A stretch of DNA of 64,000 nt from the NCBI GenBank assembly GCA_001829005.1, contig MIAG01000002.1, positions 564,837 through 628,836 on the forward strand. The letters run 5' to 3'. Under the pieces are notes generated by a model that saw only the letters and a list, made by a program, of their open reading frames with translations, was not told the origin of the DNA and ran no database searches. Made by a program: the position numbers and the translations under genes. This document shows, in pieces, positions 33,039-42,035 of this stretch (position 1 is its first letter; the number at the start of each line of letters is the position of its first letter). This DNA is from Sphingobacteriia bacterium RIFOXYC2_FULL_35_18 (lineage in GTDB: Bacteria; Bacteroidota; Bacteroidia; Chitinophagales; Chitinophagaceae).

Positions 33039-33136
33039 TTTTTTACTTTTTAAACCGCTTTCAAAGCAATTGCTCCAGCGGATGGTTATAAATATTGCCA
33101 CGTTTTAACCTCAGTGGCGTTGGGAATAAACCTTGA

Positions 33137-33649
33137 TTATTGAGCAGCAGCTTCAGCTTGCTTCTCGTGGTGGTGTAACAATCCAGCCAATACACGCTTA
33201 GCAGGAGATTGTAATAAGCCAATAACTTCACCAATAAGCTCATTCTTAGTCTTGATTTGAGTAAGCGCTTTAAGGTTGTTATCTCCGCTATAAATATCAC
33301 CATTGATGAAAGCAGCTTTTAATACTGGCTTTTCAACATTTCCTTTTTTACGGAAAGAGCTGATAATAAGGGCTGGCTCCTTTGGATTCTCAGAGAACAT
33401 CAAAGCAGTTACATTGTGTAAAGAATCAAAAACACCAGCATATTTCTCCGCATCTAATGATTCCAATGCTTTACGGATTAGGGTGTTTTTAGCAACTTTC
33501 ATTTCAACATTCTTGTCAAAACAAGTTCTACGTAAGTTCGAAACTTGTTCAACAGTCAATGATTCAGTATCGGTGATATAGAAGTTGTTGTACTGAGAAA
33601 ATTTTTCCTTCAGTACTTCAATTACTTCGTTTTTTTGCGTTTTGTTCAT
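33137..33649 (-). CDS. rplJ: 50S ribosomal protein L10
   Basis: FYITDTESLTVEQVSNLRRTCFDKNVEMKVAKNTLIRKAL; position between rplA and rplL. Confidence 0.96.
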   Translation of the reverse strand: MNKTQKNEVIEVLKEKFSQYNNFYITDTESLTVEQVSNLRRTCFDKNVEMKVAKNTLIRKALESLDAEKYAGVFDSLHNVTALMFSENPKEPALIISSFRKKGNVEKPVLKAAFINGDIYSGDNNLKALTQIKTKNELIGEVIGLLQSPAKRVLAGLLHHHEKQAEAAAQ

Positions 33650-33702
33650 AACTAATTTTTTTTAAAACCCGGGTCATTTCCCACAAAGCAGGATCGCCAG
33701 GA

Positions 33703-34395
33703 TTAGTTCATTAATGATTTGGTGTCTAGAGCAATACCAGGACTCATGGTGCTAGCCATGCTTGCCGCTTTAAGGTAAGTACCTTTAGCAGAAGAAGGCT
33801 TCAACTTGATGATTGCATTGATTAGTTCAGTACTATTTTCAGTCAATTTCTCAGGAGAGAAAGAGATACGGCCAATAGAAGCATGAACAATACCAGTTTT
33901 GTCTACCTTAAATGCAATCTTACCACCTTTCACTTCATTAACAGCAGCAGCAACATCATTTGTTACTGTTCCAGTTTTAGGGTTAGGCATTAAGTTACGA
34001 GGTCCAAGTACTTTACCTAGTTTACCAATTTTAGGCATAACTGCAGGAGTAGCAATGATTACATCAATATCTACCCAACCGCTTTCAATTTTAGCAATGA
34101 ACTCATCTAAACCAACATAATCAGCACCTGCTTCGTTTGCAGCTGCTTCTTTATCTGGAGTACATAAAACCAATACTTTCTTGGTTTTACCAGTACCATG
34201 AGGTAATGATACAGTACCACGGACTTGCTGGTCTGCTTTCTTAGGATCAACGCCTAAGCGGATATGTAAATCAACAGAACTGTCAAACTTAGTACAGTTA
34301 ATTTCTTTTACGAGTGAAGCAGCTTCTTTTAGGGAATAAACTTTTGATTTATCCACCTTCGTGTTCGCTACTTTTCTTTTTTTAGTAATTGACAT
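33703..34395 (-). CDS. rplA: 50S ribosomal protein L1
   Basis: [31 protein letters not shown]...[15 protein letters not shown]. Confidence 0.98.
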   Translation of the reverse strand: MSITKKRKVANTKVDKSKVYSLKEAASLVKEINCTKFDSSVDLHIRLGVDPKKADQQVRGTVSLPHGTGKTKKVLVLCTPDKEAAANEAGADYVGLDEFIAKIESGWVDIDVIIATPAVMPKIGKLGKVLGPRNLMPNPKTGTVTNDVAAAVNEVKGGKIAFKVDKTGIVHASIGRISFSPEKLTENSTELINAIIKLKPSSAKGTYLKAASMASTMSPGIALDTKSLMN

Positions 34396-34421
34396 TTGAA
34401 TTAGTTAAGTAGGTGAATAAA

Positions 34422-34865
34422 TTAGTTTTCCCAAGGAGCTTTACCATCAACAGTGATACCCATACTGCGTGCAGTACCAGCAACCATGCTCATAGCGCTA
34501 TTCAATGTGAATGCATTAAGGTCAGTCATTTTGTCTTTAGCAATAACTTCAACTTGTTCCCAAGTTACTTTACCTACTTTTTGACGATTGCTTTCCTTAG
34601 AACCTTTCTGAATCTTAGCAGCTTCCATTAACTGTACAGCAGCAGGAGCAGTTTTGATTACAAAGTCGAAAGATTTGTCTGAATAAACAGTAATTAAAAC
34701 AGGAACAACTTTTCCCATTTTGTCTTGAGTTCTAGCATTGAATTGCTTACAGAACTCCATAATGTTCACACCCTTAGAACCGAGTGCGGGGCCTACTGGA
34801 GGCGCAGGATTGGCTTGACCACCTTTCACCTGCAGCTTCACAAAGCCAGAGATTTCTTTTGCCAT
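34422..34865 (-). CDS. rplK: 50S ribosomal protein L11
   Basis: [39 protein letters not shown]. Confidence 0.98.
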   Translation of the reverse strand: MAKEISGFVKLQVKGGQANPAPPVGPALGSKGVNIMEFCKQFNARTQDKMGKVVPVLITVYSDKSFDFVIKTAPAAVQLMEAAKIQKGSKESNRQKVGKVTWEQVEVIAKDKMTDLNAFTLNSAMSMVAGTARSMGITVDGKAPWEN

Positions 34866-34952
34866 TTTATTTGATTTATTGGTTATAGCGTCCTGATTTT
34901 AATCGGGACTCCCAAATTCAATCGCTCTTTTAAAAAAGAACTTTTGGGGCGG

Positions 34953-34983
34953 CAAAGGTAATAAATAAAACTATTCCACCAAA
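34953..34983 (-). promoter_or_regulatory. Bacteroidota-type promoter for rplK-rplA-rplJ-rplL
   Basis: - strand TTTG-N19-TACCTTTG, starting right after the TAG stop of 34984-36069. Confidence 0.75.
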
Positions 34984-36069
34984 CTAAAATGCATTTAATG
35001 CATCAATTACCTGCTGTATCGCCAATTCAGAGTGGCATGCTGAGCAAGGCAAACTTAAAGTGGTCTCATGAATGGTTTCTGCAATAGGGAAATGCAAATG
35101 GCCTAATAATTGGGCCATCGCTTTTTGCTTATTAGGGGGAACAGGGTAATGAATTTCGGTTCCAATATCTAATTTTTGCAAATATTCCTTGAGTTCTGCT
35201 CTTTTAGGATGGCGGATATTAAAAATATGGTATACATCATGGTAATCGGGATGTACTACTGGCAAAATAAAATCTTCTTTTAATTGCTCCAAATACATAG
35301 AAGCCAATTTGCGCTTATGATTATTCACATTGTCTAAATAAGGCAATTTAATTTCAAGAAACATTGCTTGAATTTCATCTAATCGGCTATTATACCCTAC
35401 TACTTCATTATAATATTTACCGTGTGAACCATAATTGCGAATCATTTTAAGGTCTTCGCAGAGTTCAGAACTATTGGTCAGTACTGCTCCCCCATCACCT
35501 AACGCACCTAGGTTTTTACTGGGATAAAAACTAAAACCACTCATCACTCCAAATGTTCCAGCCATTCTACCTTTGTACTTGGCTCCATGTGATTGGGCGC
35601 AATCTTCAATTATTTGTAACCCATGTTTATCCGCAATTTCAAGAATGGCATCCATTTCACAACACTTACCATATAAATGGACCACCATAATCGCTTTAGT
35701 TTTAGCAGTTATTGCAGCCTCAATTTTTGTTGGGTCAATATTGTAAGTAGCTATATCAGGTTCTACTAATACAGGTTTATGACCTGCATGAATAATGGAA
35801 ATAATGGATGCTATATAAGTATTAGAAGGAACAATAATTTCTGAGCCTTTGGGTAAATGCAAAGCCCAAATAGCAAGAATCAACGCATCCAATCCGTTGG
35901 CTACACCTACACAATAATTCATTTGATTGTATGTAGCAAAGTCTTCTTGGAACTTTTTTACATGATCCCCTAGTATATACCAACCCTTATCTAAAAATTC
36001 GCGAAATCTTTTTTCGAATAAGAGGGTATATGGTTCATTTACTTTAGATAAACAGTCGTACGGTATCAT
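34984..36069 (-). CDS. DegT/DnrJ/EryC1/StrS family sugar aminotransferase (FdtB-like)
   Basis: VGVANGLDALILAIWAL...EIIVPSNTYIASI...IIEDCAQSHGAKYKGRMAGTFGVMSGFSFYPSKNLGALGDGGAVLTN. Confidence 0.93.
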   Translation of the reverse strand: MIPYDCLSKVNEPYTLLFEKRFREFLDKGWYILGDHVKKFQEDFATYNQMNYCVGVANGLDALILAIWALHLPKGSEIIVPSNTYIASIISIIHAGHKPVLVEPDIATYNIDPTKIEAAITAKTKAIMVVHLYGKCCEMDAILEIADKHGLQIIEDCAQSHGAKYKGRMAGTFGVMSGFSFYPSKNLGALGDGGAVLTNSSELCEDLKMIRNYGSHGKYYNEVVGYNSRLDEIQAMFLEIKLPYLDNVNNHKRKLASMYLEQLKEDFILPVVHPDYHDVYHIFNIRHPKRAELKEYLQKLDIGTEIHYPVPPNKQKAMAQLLGHLHFPIAETIHETTLSLPCSACHSELAIQQVIDALNAF

Positions 36070-36449
36070 ACTTTTTCAGGATAAGGCTCGTAGATATAAT
36101 CGGATGAATCAAATGTAGTTGAGGCAAAAACCAACAAAACGGCATCAGGAGTAAAGTCGTACATCTTATGCCAATCCTTTGTTTCTAAAATCAAACATTT
36201 AGAAGGATTGTCTAAATGGTATTCGTGAATGGTTTCCCCATCATTATTCCACACTTTACAAGAACCATGGATGCAAATGGCTGCCTGTATAGTTTCATGG
36301 TGCCGATGCCCTCCCCTAGCCGTTTCATCTACATTATAAATATAGAAAACACGTTTTATTTTAAAGGGGAGCAAACGCTCTGCATTGTCGAGCACGGTTA
36401 ACTCTCCTCGAGTATCTTTAAAGTTGACCAAGTTCAATAAATAAGCCAT
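36066..36449 (-). CDS. FdtA/QdtA-like cupin dTDP-hexose 3,4-ketoisomerase
   Basis: KDTRGELTVLDNAERLLPFKIKRVFYIYNVDETARGGHRHHETIQAAICIHGSCKV; 4-nt overlap with the aminotransferase. Confidence 0.88.
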   Translation of the reverse strand: MAYLLNLVNFKDTRGELTVLDNAERLLPFKIKRVFYIYNVDETARGGHRHHETIQAAICIHGSCKVWNNDGETIHEYHLDNPSKCLILETKDWHKMYDFTPDAVLLVFASTTFDSSDYIYEPYPEKV

Positions 36450-36468
36450 AAAAGGTTATATTCTAAAA

Positions 36469-37326
36469 TTATTTTTTTGATTTATTTTCTAAATATGCAT
36501 CAATTTTATCAAGCAATAAAGGTTCTTTATTCATATCAAATTTACGTGCATATAATCTATCCGAAGCCAATATATCGTCATAATCTTCCAATAAAAAAGT
36601 TTTAGGGCTAGGTGTATGTGGAGGATGTTTGTAATAATGAACATTTTCATTAATAACTTGATCGGCAAAAGGAGAATTCAATAAAATTGTTTGAAACAAA
36701 AATTCATCTGGCGCCCAAGATAATTTGAAAAAACGTTTCATTTTAGGATCTCGATCAACGGTAGCTAAAACATATTCAGCAGCTTGAGGAGAAATTACCC
36801 AGAACATGGAACTACCATAAAATTTCATCCCTGTAGGTTGGTCTTTTCGTTTTACAAAATTATTGATGATGCGTTCTAAAAAATGCTGCCCTTTAAATTT
36901 ATAATCCGTTAAATGGTATCGATTAACCCTAATCATCCCTTCTTCCCATTCACCGGAAAACGAACGGTATTTGAGTAGTAGCTTCCCCTTTCTTGCTTCA
37001 AAAAAGTCTTGCATTTCTTCCACCGTTTTAATGGGATAATCTTGACCACTCATTAAACTAATGAAATCATAGGTACGGGCTGAATTTAAAATTTCTTGTA
37101 ACCCATTAAATTCAGCTTGAATAGTGCTAAATGCAGCCCATTGAACATCTACCCGGTTTTGAATCAAATACACATTGGGGATTTTAGCAACTTCTGCATG
37201 TGATTCAATGGGAAATTTTGCATCTACATGAATATAGAAATCAAAATCGGGATGATGCATCCTTTTGATCATTCGTGCTGTTTGAGCAGGATTGGTATAA
37301 GTAATAATCAAATGTGCAACTCTCAT
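36469..37326 (-). CDS. Core-2/I-branching beta-1,6-N-acetylglucosaminyltransferase-like protein (GT14-like)
   Basis: MRVAHLIITYTNPAQTARMIKRMHHPDFDFYIHVDAK...VYLIQNRVDVQWAAFSTIQAEFNGLQEIL...SGQDYPIKT...WAPDEFLFQTIL; ATG at 37326 preferred over TTG at 37341. Confidence 0.82.
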   Translation of the reverse strand: MRVAHLIITYTNPAQTARMIKRMHHPDFDFYIHVDAKFPIESHAEVAKIPNVYLIQNRVDVQWAAFSTIQAEFNGLQEILNSARTYDFISLMSGQDYPIKTVEEMQDFFEARKGKLLLKYRSFSGEWEEGMIRVNRYHLTDYKFKGQHFLERIINNFVKRKDQPTGMKFYGSSMFWVISPQAAEYVLATVDRDPKMKRFFKLSWAPDEFLFQTILLNSPFADQVINENVHYYKHPPHTPSPKTFLLEDYDDILASDRLYARKFDMNKEPLLLDKIDAYLENKSKK

Positions 37327-37359
37327 ATTAATAGAAATCAAATATATTAAATATAAATT

Positions 37360-37389
37360 AAAAAGCCACTTCGATTGAAGTGGCTTTTT
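37360..37389 (-). terminator. Intrinsic terminator downstream of nusG
   Basis: - strand AAAAAGCCACTTC-AATC-GAAGTGGCTTTTT. Confidence 0.9.
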
Positions 37390-37408
37390 AAAATAATTAT
37401 TTGAGTGG

Positions 37409-38008
37409 TTAAGATAATTTTTCCACTTGCATATAACTTAACTCCACAGGAGTAGATCTTCCAAATATTTTTACGGTTACTTTTAATTTTTTCTTCTCGT
37501 CGTTTACTTCTTCAATAACACCATTAAAATCATTGAATGGACCTTCAATAATCTTTATTGTTTCACCAACAATGAATGGTTCGCTCATGCTAACACCCAT
37601 ATCATTCATCTCATCTACCTTACCCAACATCTTATTTACTTCAGATTTGCGCAAAGAGATGATGATGCCTTTAGAACCTTTACCATCAGTTAAGAAGTGC
37701 ATTACATTACTGATATTGCTGATATGCTGAACCATATCATCATTCAATTTACCATCAAGTACCTCCATCATCACATAACCTGGGAAGTAGTTTTTTTCGC
37801 GCATTACTTTTTTACCATTCTGCACTTTATAAACCTTTTCCATTGGAAGGAAAATCTGCTTGATAATATCTTGCCAACCATTTCTGATGATATCTTTATC
37901 AAGGTATTCCTTTACTTTTCTCTCCTTACCACTCACTACTCTCAACACATACCATTTGGTTTCTTGTTGAGGCACTTCGTTGGCTTGAACTGTTTCTACT
38001 GCTTCCAT
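37409..38008 (-). CDS. nusG: Transcription termination/antitermination protein NusG
   Basis: KWYVLRVVSGKERKVKEYL...FPGYVMMEV...VGETIKIIEGPFNDFNGVIEEVNDEKKKLKVTVKIFGRSTPVELSYMQVEKL. Confidence 0.97.
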   Translation of the reverse strand: MEAVETVQANEVPQQETKWYVLRVVSGKERKVKEYLDKDIIRNGWQDIIKQIFLPMEKVYKVQNGKKVMREKNYFPGYVMMEVLDGKLNDDMVQHISNISNVMHFLTDGKGSKGIIISLRKSEVNKMLGKVDEMNDMGVSMSEPFIVGETIKIIEGPFNDFNGVIEEVNDEKKKLKVTVKIFGRSTPVELSYMQVEKLS

Positions 38009-38015
38009 GTTGCTG

Positions 38016-38210
38016 TTACTTGAATAATGAGTAAACTAACTTTAATAACTGGTTGCTGGAGAAATCCATCACCCAAACCATTGCAGTGATAATTACGGTT
38101 GCTACCAAAACGATTACAGTACTTTGCTGTAATTGCATCCAGGTAGGCCAGGTTACTTTTTCCAGTAACTCTTGGTAGCTTTCTTTAAAGTATAACGCTA
38201 TTTTGTTCAT
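38016..38210 (-). CDS. secE: Preprotein translocase subunit SecE
   Basis: 64 aa, single TM, YFKESYQELLEKVTWPTWMQLQQSTVIVLVAT; adjacent to nusG. Confidence 0.95.
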   Translation of the reverse strand: MNKIALYFKESYQELLEKVTWPTWMQLQQSTVIVLVATVIITAMVWVMDFSSNQLLKLVYSLFK

Positions 38211-38247
38211 TTCCGTGATTGATCGTTTGTTCAGTGAACGATTTTTG

Positions 38248-38318
38248 CACGGGCACTAGGATTCGAACCCAGATCAAAGGTTTTGGAGACCCGTATGCTA
38301 CCGTTGCACCATGCCCGT
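38248..38318 (-). tRNA. tRNA-Trp (CCA)
   Basis: ACGGGCA...CTCCAAA anticodon loop...GGTTCGAATCC...TGCCCGT-G. Confidence 0.93.
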
Positions 38319-38420
38319 TTTTAGACTTCTTTTTACAAACAAAGTACCTAGCGGATGCTAAGTACTTTGTTCTGTAAAGATATAGTTTTTTGCCTTACGC
38401 CCCTAAAGACGTATCGCAAT

Positions 38421-39611
38421 TTATTTGATGATTTCAGTAACTTGACCAGCACCTACAGTACGGCCACCTTCACGAATCGCAAACTTCAAACCTTTTTCCA
38501 TTGCGATTGGTTGAATCAACTTAACAGTTAAACCGATGTTATCACCAGGCATAACCATTTCAGTTCCTTCAGGTAAAGTACACTCACCAGTTACGTCTGT
38601 AGTTCTGAAATAGAACTGAGGACGGTACTTGTTAAAGAATGGAGTATGACGACCACCTTCTTCTTTGCTTAGTACGTAAACTTCACCTTTGAAATCTGTG
38701 TGAGGAGTAATAGAACCTGGCTTACAGATAACCATACCACGACGGATATCTTTCTTTTCAATACCACGTAATAATAAACCTGCGTTGTCACCAGCTTGAC
38801 CTTCGTCCAATAACTTCTTGAACATCTCAACACCAGTTACAGTAGAAGATAATGGAGACTCCATTAAACCTACGATTTCAACAGCTTCACCTACTTTGAT
38901 AATACCACGCTCAATACGACCAGTAGCAACAGTACCACGACCAGTGATTGAGAAAACGTCTTCTACAGACATCAAGAAAGGCATATCAATTGGGCGAGGA
39001 GGCAATGGAATATAGGTATCAACCGCTTCCATTAACTCATCAATTTTACCAACCCACTTTGGATCTTCAGCTAGCGCGCCAGTTGCAGAACCTTGGATGA
39101 TTGGGGTATTATCTCCGTCAAATCCATAAGAAGTCAATAACTCACGGATTTCCATTTCTACTAGTTCAAGTAATTCAGGATCATCAACAAGGTCAACCTT
39201 GTTCATGAATACTACAATACGAGGTACACCTACCTGACGAGCCAATAAGATATGCTCTTTGGTTTGAGGCATTGGACCATCTGTAGCAGCCACAACTAAA
39301 ATAGCACCGTCCATTTGAGCAGCACCAGTAATCATGTTCTTCACATAGTCAGCGTGACCAGGACAGTCAACGTGTGCATAGTGACGATTTTCAGTCTGAT
39401 ACTCAACGTGAGCAGTATTGATGGTAATACCACGCTCTCTTTCTTCAGGAGCACCGTCAATTTCATCATATTTCTTTGCAACGTTACCCATACCTTTTTT
39501 AGACAAGGTAATAGTAATAGCTGCGGTTAAAGTAGTTTTACCATGGTCAACGTGACCAATGGTACCTACGTTTACGTGAGGTTTTTCCCTCTTAAAGGTC
39601 TCTTTTGCCAT
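38421..39611 (-). CDS. tuf: Elongation factor Tu
   Basis: [46 protein letters not shown]. Confidence 0.99.
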   Translation of the reverse strand: MAKETFKREKPHVNVGTIGHVDHGKTTLTAAITITLSKKGMGNVAKKYDEIDGAPEERERGITINTAHVEYQTENRHYAHVDCPGHADYVKNMITGAAQMDGAILVVAATDGPMPQTKEHILLARQVGVPRIVVFMNKVDLVDDPELLELVEMEIRELLTSYGFDGDNTPIIQGSATGALAEDPKWVGKIDELMEAVDTYIPLPPRPIDMPFLMSVEDVFSITGRGTVATGRIERGIIKVGEAVEIVGLMESPLSSTVTGVEMFKKLLDEGQAGDNAGLLLRGIEKKDIRRGMVICKPGSITPHTDFKGEVYVLSKEEGGRHTPFFNKYRPQFYFRTTDVTGECTLPEGTEMVMPGDNIGLTVKLIQPIAMEKGLKFAIREGGRTVGAGQVTEIIK

Positions 39612-39772
39612 TTGTATCGGTTTTTAGTTGTGTTTTTAAAAATTTATGTTTTTGTCTTTCCCTAAAGACAATATTATTATCTCCTTTCTCACTTATCCCG
39701 TTGTTACCTGACTTATCCAGTTGAACGGGATATCACCAGGGAATTTTAATTGAGCCATTTGTTCGAGTGCAG

Positions 39773-39844
<72 letters not shown>

Positions 39845-39861
39845 AGACTCAAAAAAAATGG

Positions 39862-39934
39862 AGCGGAAGACGAGGGTCGAACTCGCGACCTATAGCTTGG
39901 AAGGCTATCGCTCTACCAATTGAGCTACTTCCGC
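39862..39934 (-). tRNA. tRNA-Gly (TCC)
   Basis: GCGGAAG...ATAGC-CTTCCAA-GCTAT...GAGTTCGACCCTC...CTTCCGC-T followed by genomic CCA. Confidence 0.93.
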
Positions 39935-39976
39935 TTATTAACCATAAAAAAAGAACTACAACCTTTCGATTGTTTG

Positions 39977-40059
<83 letters not shown>

Positions 40060-40108
40060 GTAATATAAAATTTGCCTGATTCAGCAAGCTGAATCCTCAT
40101 CAAATTAG

Positions 40109-40181
40109 AGCCGAAGATGGGACTCGAACCCGCGACCTGCTGATTACAAATCAGCTGCTCTACCAACTGAGCTACTTCGGC
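40109..40181 (-). tRNA. tRNA-Thr (TGT)
   Basis: GCCGAAG...GCTGA-TTTGTAA-TCAGC...GGTTCGAGTCC...CTTCGGC-T. Confidence 0.93.
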
Positions 40182-40212
40182 AAACAAAGAACTTCCCTAT
40201 TTTTTGGGATGG

Positions 40213-40242
40213 CAAAGGTAATGGAATTCTTTATTTGGCAAA
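40213..40242 (-). promoter_or_regulatory. Bacteroidota-type promoter for the tRNA(Thr-Tyr-Gly-Thr)-tuf unit
   Basis: - strand TTTG-N18-TACCTTTG upstream of tRNA-Thr(TGT); same ATTACCTTTGCC context as the rplK promoter except flanks. Confidence 0.7.
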
Positions 40243-40337
40243 ATTTTGAAATGATTTTTTTCAATGAAATTGAAGAGAATTTATCAACAATAAAAAAAAA
40301 CGCCCAAAATGCAGCGTTTTAAAGGGTTTCAAATAAA

Positions 40338-40360
40338 AAAGGCTCCCATTGGGAGCCTTT
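40338..40360 (-). terminator. Intrinsic terminator downstream of hpf
   Basis: - strand AAAGGCTCCC-AAT-GGGAGCCTTTTTT. Confidence 0.88.
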
Positions 40361-40362
40361 GA

Positions 40363-40662
40363 TTAGGCGGCTAATTTTTCTTTTTTGCGTTTAATTTGAT
40401 TAATCAGTGCTTCCAAGGCACTTTCAAAGGACTCTTCAAAGGACTTAGAAGAAGCTTTTGTAAAGAATTCATGTTTGGGAACATGCACTTTAATTTCCGC
40501 TACTTTGTCTTTGATGTTGTGAACCACATTATCCAGTTTCAAGAAAACATCCACTTTAAGAATCTTGTCGTGAAACGTAGGCAACTTGGCCAATTTCTTG
40601 TTTACGAACTCAACTAGTTTTTCATCTGCATCAAAGTGGACTGTTTGAATGTTAACGTTCAT
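40363..40662 (-). CDS. hpf: Ribosome hibernation promoting factor (short HPF/RaiA family)
   Basis: MNVNIQTVHFDADEKLVEFVNKKLAKLPTFHDKILKVDVFLKLDN...KVAEIKVHVPKHEFFTKASSKSFEESFESALEALINQIKRKKEK. Confidence 0.9.
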   Translation of the reverse strand: MNVNIQTVHFDADEKLVEFVNKKLAKLPTFHDKILKVDVFLKLDNVVHNIKDKVAEIKVHVPKHEFFTKASSKSFEESFESALEALINQIKRKKEKLAA

Positions 40663-40808
40663 GGTGTTAAACATTTAATCGGTGAAACAATTAATTAAAA
40701 AGAACTACTTGTTAAAGAAATTTCAACTACTTCAACAAGACCATTAAGTTAATAATAATTGGTAGAAAAAACAATAATTGGAGCCTTTTTTTACGACTAT
40801 TTAACAGT

Positions 40809-41705
40809 CTAAGCTTTGGGATGCGCTTTTTTATACACGGCTTTTAATTGTTCAATAGAATTATGCGTATAAACCTGTGTAGCAGCCAAACTACTATGGC
40901 CTAATAACTCTTTAACAGCGTTAATATCTGCCCCATTATTCATTAGATGAGTTGCAAAACTATGTCGTAATACGTGAGGACTTTTCTTTTCAATAGTGGT
41001 GATTTCCTTTAAACGAGCATTCACAAAACCATAGACAGATCTTGGCTGTAAAGGCATCCCCTTTTCAGTAATAAAAAACTGTGGAACAGACACCCATTCA
41101 ACAGGTCGTTCATTTTTATAAGCAACTAATTGTTCCATTAATGGGGAAGCAATAGGCAGAATGCGTTCCTTATTCCCCTTACCCAAAACTTTTAACTGAC
41201 CATTTGCCGGATCAATTTGAGATTGTTTTAAATGAATTAACTCACTCAAACGCATACCCGTACTATAAAAAAGCAAAAGCACCAGTCGTTCTGTTCTTCC
41301 CTTCCAGTCATCTGAAAAAGGCAAATAGGCAAACAATTGTTCCATGTCTTTTTTTTCTACATACACCGGCAAACGCTTGCTGGTTCTAGGAGAAACAATG
41401 GACCCCATTGGGCTTTGGTTAATCGCTTCTGTTTTTAAACAGTATTTAAAAAAGGATTTTAGAGAAGATATTTTTCTATTAATCGTTCTGGAACTGATCT
41501 TGTCTTCTTTTAATTCAGCCAACCAAGATCGAATGAAAGTTGCCGTAACTGTCCCCAAAGCTGGACCCTCGAACTGACTAATTAAATATTGCGCAAACTG
41601 CTCTAAATCGTTTTGATAGGCAATGAGGGTATGCTCAGAATACCGTCTTTCAAACCTTAAATGGTTTAAAAACTCTTGCAACTGGGGATATTGGTATATG
41701 GGCAT
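40809..41705 (-). CDS. xerC: Tyrosine recombinase XerC/XerD family
   Basis: FLNHLRFERRYSEHTLIAYQNDL...LLLFYSTGMRLSELIHLK...PHVLRHSFATHLMNNGADINAVKELLGHSSLAATQVYTHNSIEQLKAVYKKAHPK; ATG at 41705 preferred over TTG at 41720. Confidence 0.9.
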   Translation of the reverse strand: MPIYQYPQLQEFLNHLRFERRYSEHTLIAYQNDLEQFAQYLISQFEGPALGTVTATFIRSWLAELKEDKISSRTINRKISSLKSFFKYCLKTEAINQSPMGSIVSPRTSKRLPVYVEKKDMEQLFAYLPFSDDWKGRTERLVLLLFYSTGMRLSELIHLKQSQIDPANGQLKVLGKGNKERILPIASPLMEQLVAYKNERPVEWVSVPQFFITEKGMPLQPRSVYGFVNARLKEITTIEKKSPHVLRHSFATHLMNNGADINAVKELLGHSSLAATQVYTHNSIEQLKAVYKKAHPKA

Positions 41706-41744
41706 AAAAAAAGTAGTCAAGACTCTAACGAATCTAGACTACTT
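41706..41744 (-). terminator. Intrinsic terminator downstream of rpsU, abutting the xerC start
   Basis: - strand AAGTAGTC...GACTACTTTTTTT immediately followed by ATG. Confidence 0.75.
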
Positions 41745-41768
41745 AATCGTATGATGAATGGGAAAAAA

Positions 41769-41966
41769 TTATCCCTCAATCTTTCCGCTGGCGATCTGCT
41801 GCTTGTAGATAGCTTTCAACACTTGACCACGACGTACAACAGACGGTTTGGTAAATGCTTGACGCTCTCTCAACTGTAACAAAGTCTTACTTTTCTCGAA
41901 TTTCTTCTTGTACTTTTTAAGTGCCTTGTCGATGTTTTCGCAGTCTTTAGAATCGATAATTAACAT
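41769..41966 (-). CDS. rpsU: 30S ribosomal protein S21
   Basis: MLIIDSKDCENIDKALKKYKKKFEKSKTLLQLRERQAFTKPSVVRRGQVLKAIYKQQ. Confidence 0.94.
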   Translation of the reverse strand: MLIIDSKDCENIDKALKKYKKKFEKSKTLLQLRERQAFTKPSVVRRGQVLKAIYKQQIASGKIEG

Positions 41967-41976
41967 AGCTTATATA

Positions 41977-41983
41977 CCTCCTC
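41977..41983 (-). promoter_or_regulatory. Strong Shine-Dalgarno upstream of rpsU
   Basis: - strand GAGGAGG-TATATAAGCT-ATG. Confidence 0.75.
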
Positions 41984-42000
41984 AGGTTATTTTTAGGCGG

Positions 42001-42031
42001 CGAAGATAAGCAGCCTAAATTAATTGACAAA
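42001..42031 (-). promoter_or_regulatory. Candidate promoter for rpsU
   Basis: - strand TTTG-N19-TATCTTCG (one mismatch to TAnnTTTG). Confidence 0.5.
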
Positions 42032-42035
42032 ATAA

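Noticed and set aside
33061-33303. 80-aa - strand ORF between rplJ and rplL
   Set aside because: Out-of-frame overlap with rplJ, no recognisable content.
40294-40320. Second hairpin (AAAACGC...GCGTTTT) after hpf
   Set aside because: Short stem with a long loop; the stronger terminator at 40338-40360 is sufficient.
40809-41705. XerC as evidence of an integrated mobile element
   Set aside because: Flanked by hpf and rpsU in a housekeeping context with no attachment repeats; fits the chromosomal dimer-resolution recombinase.
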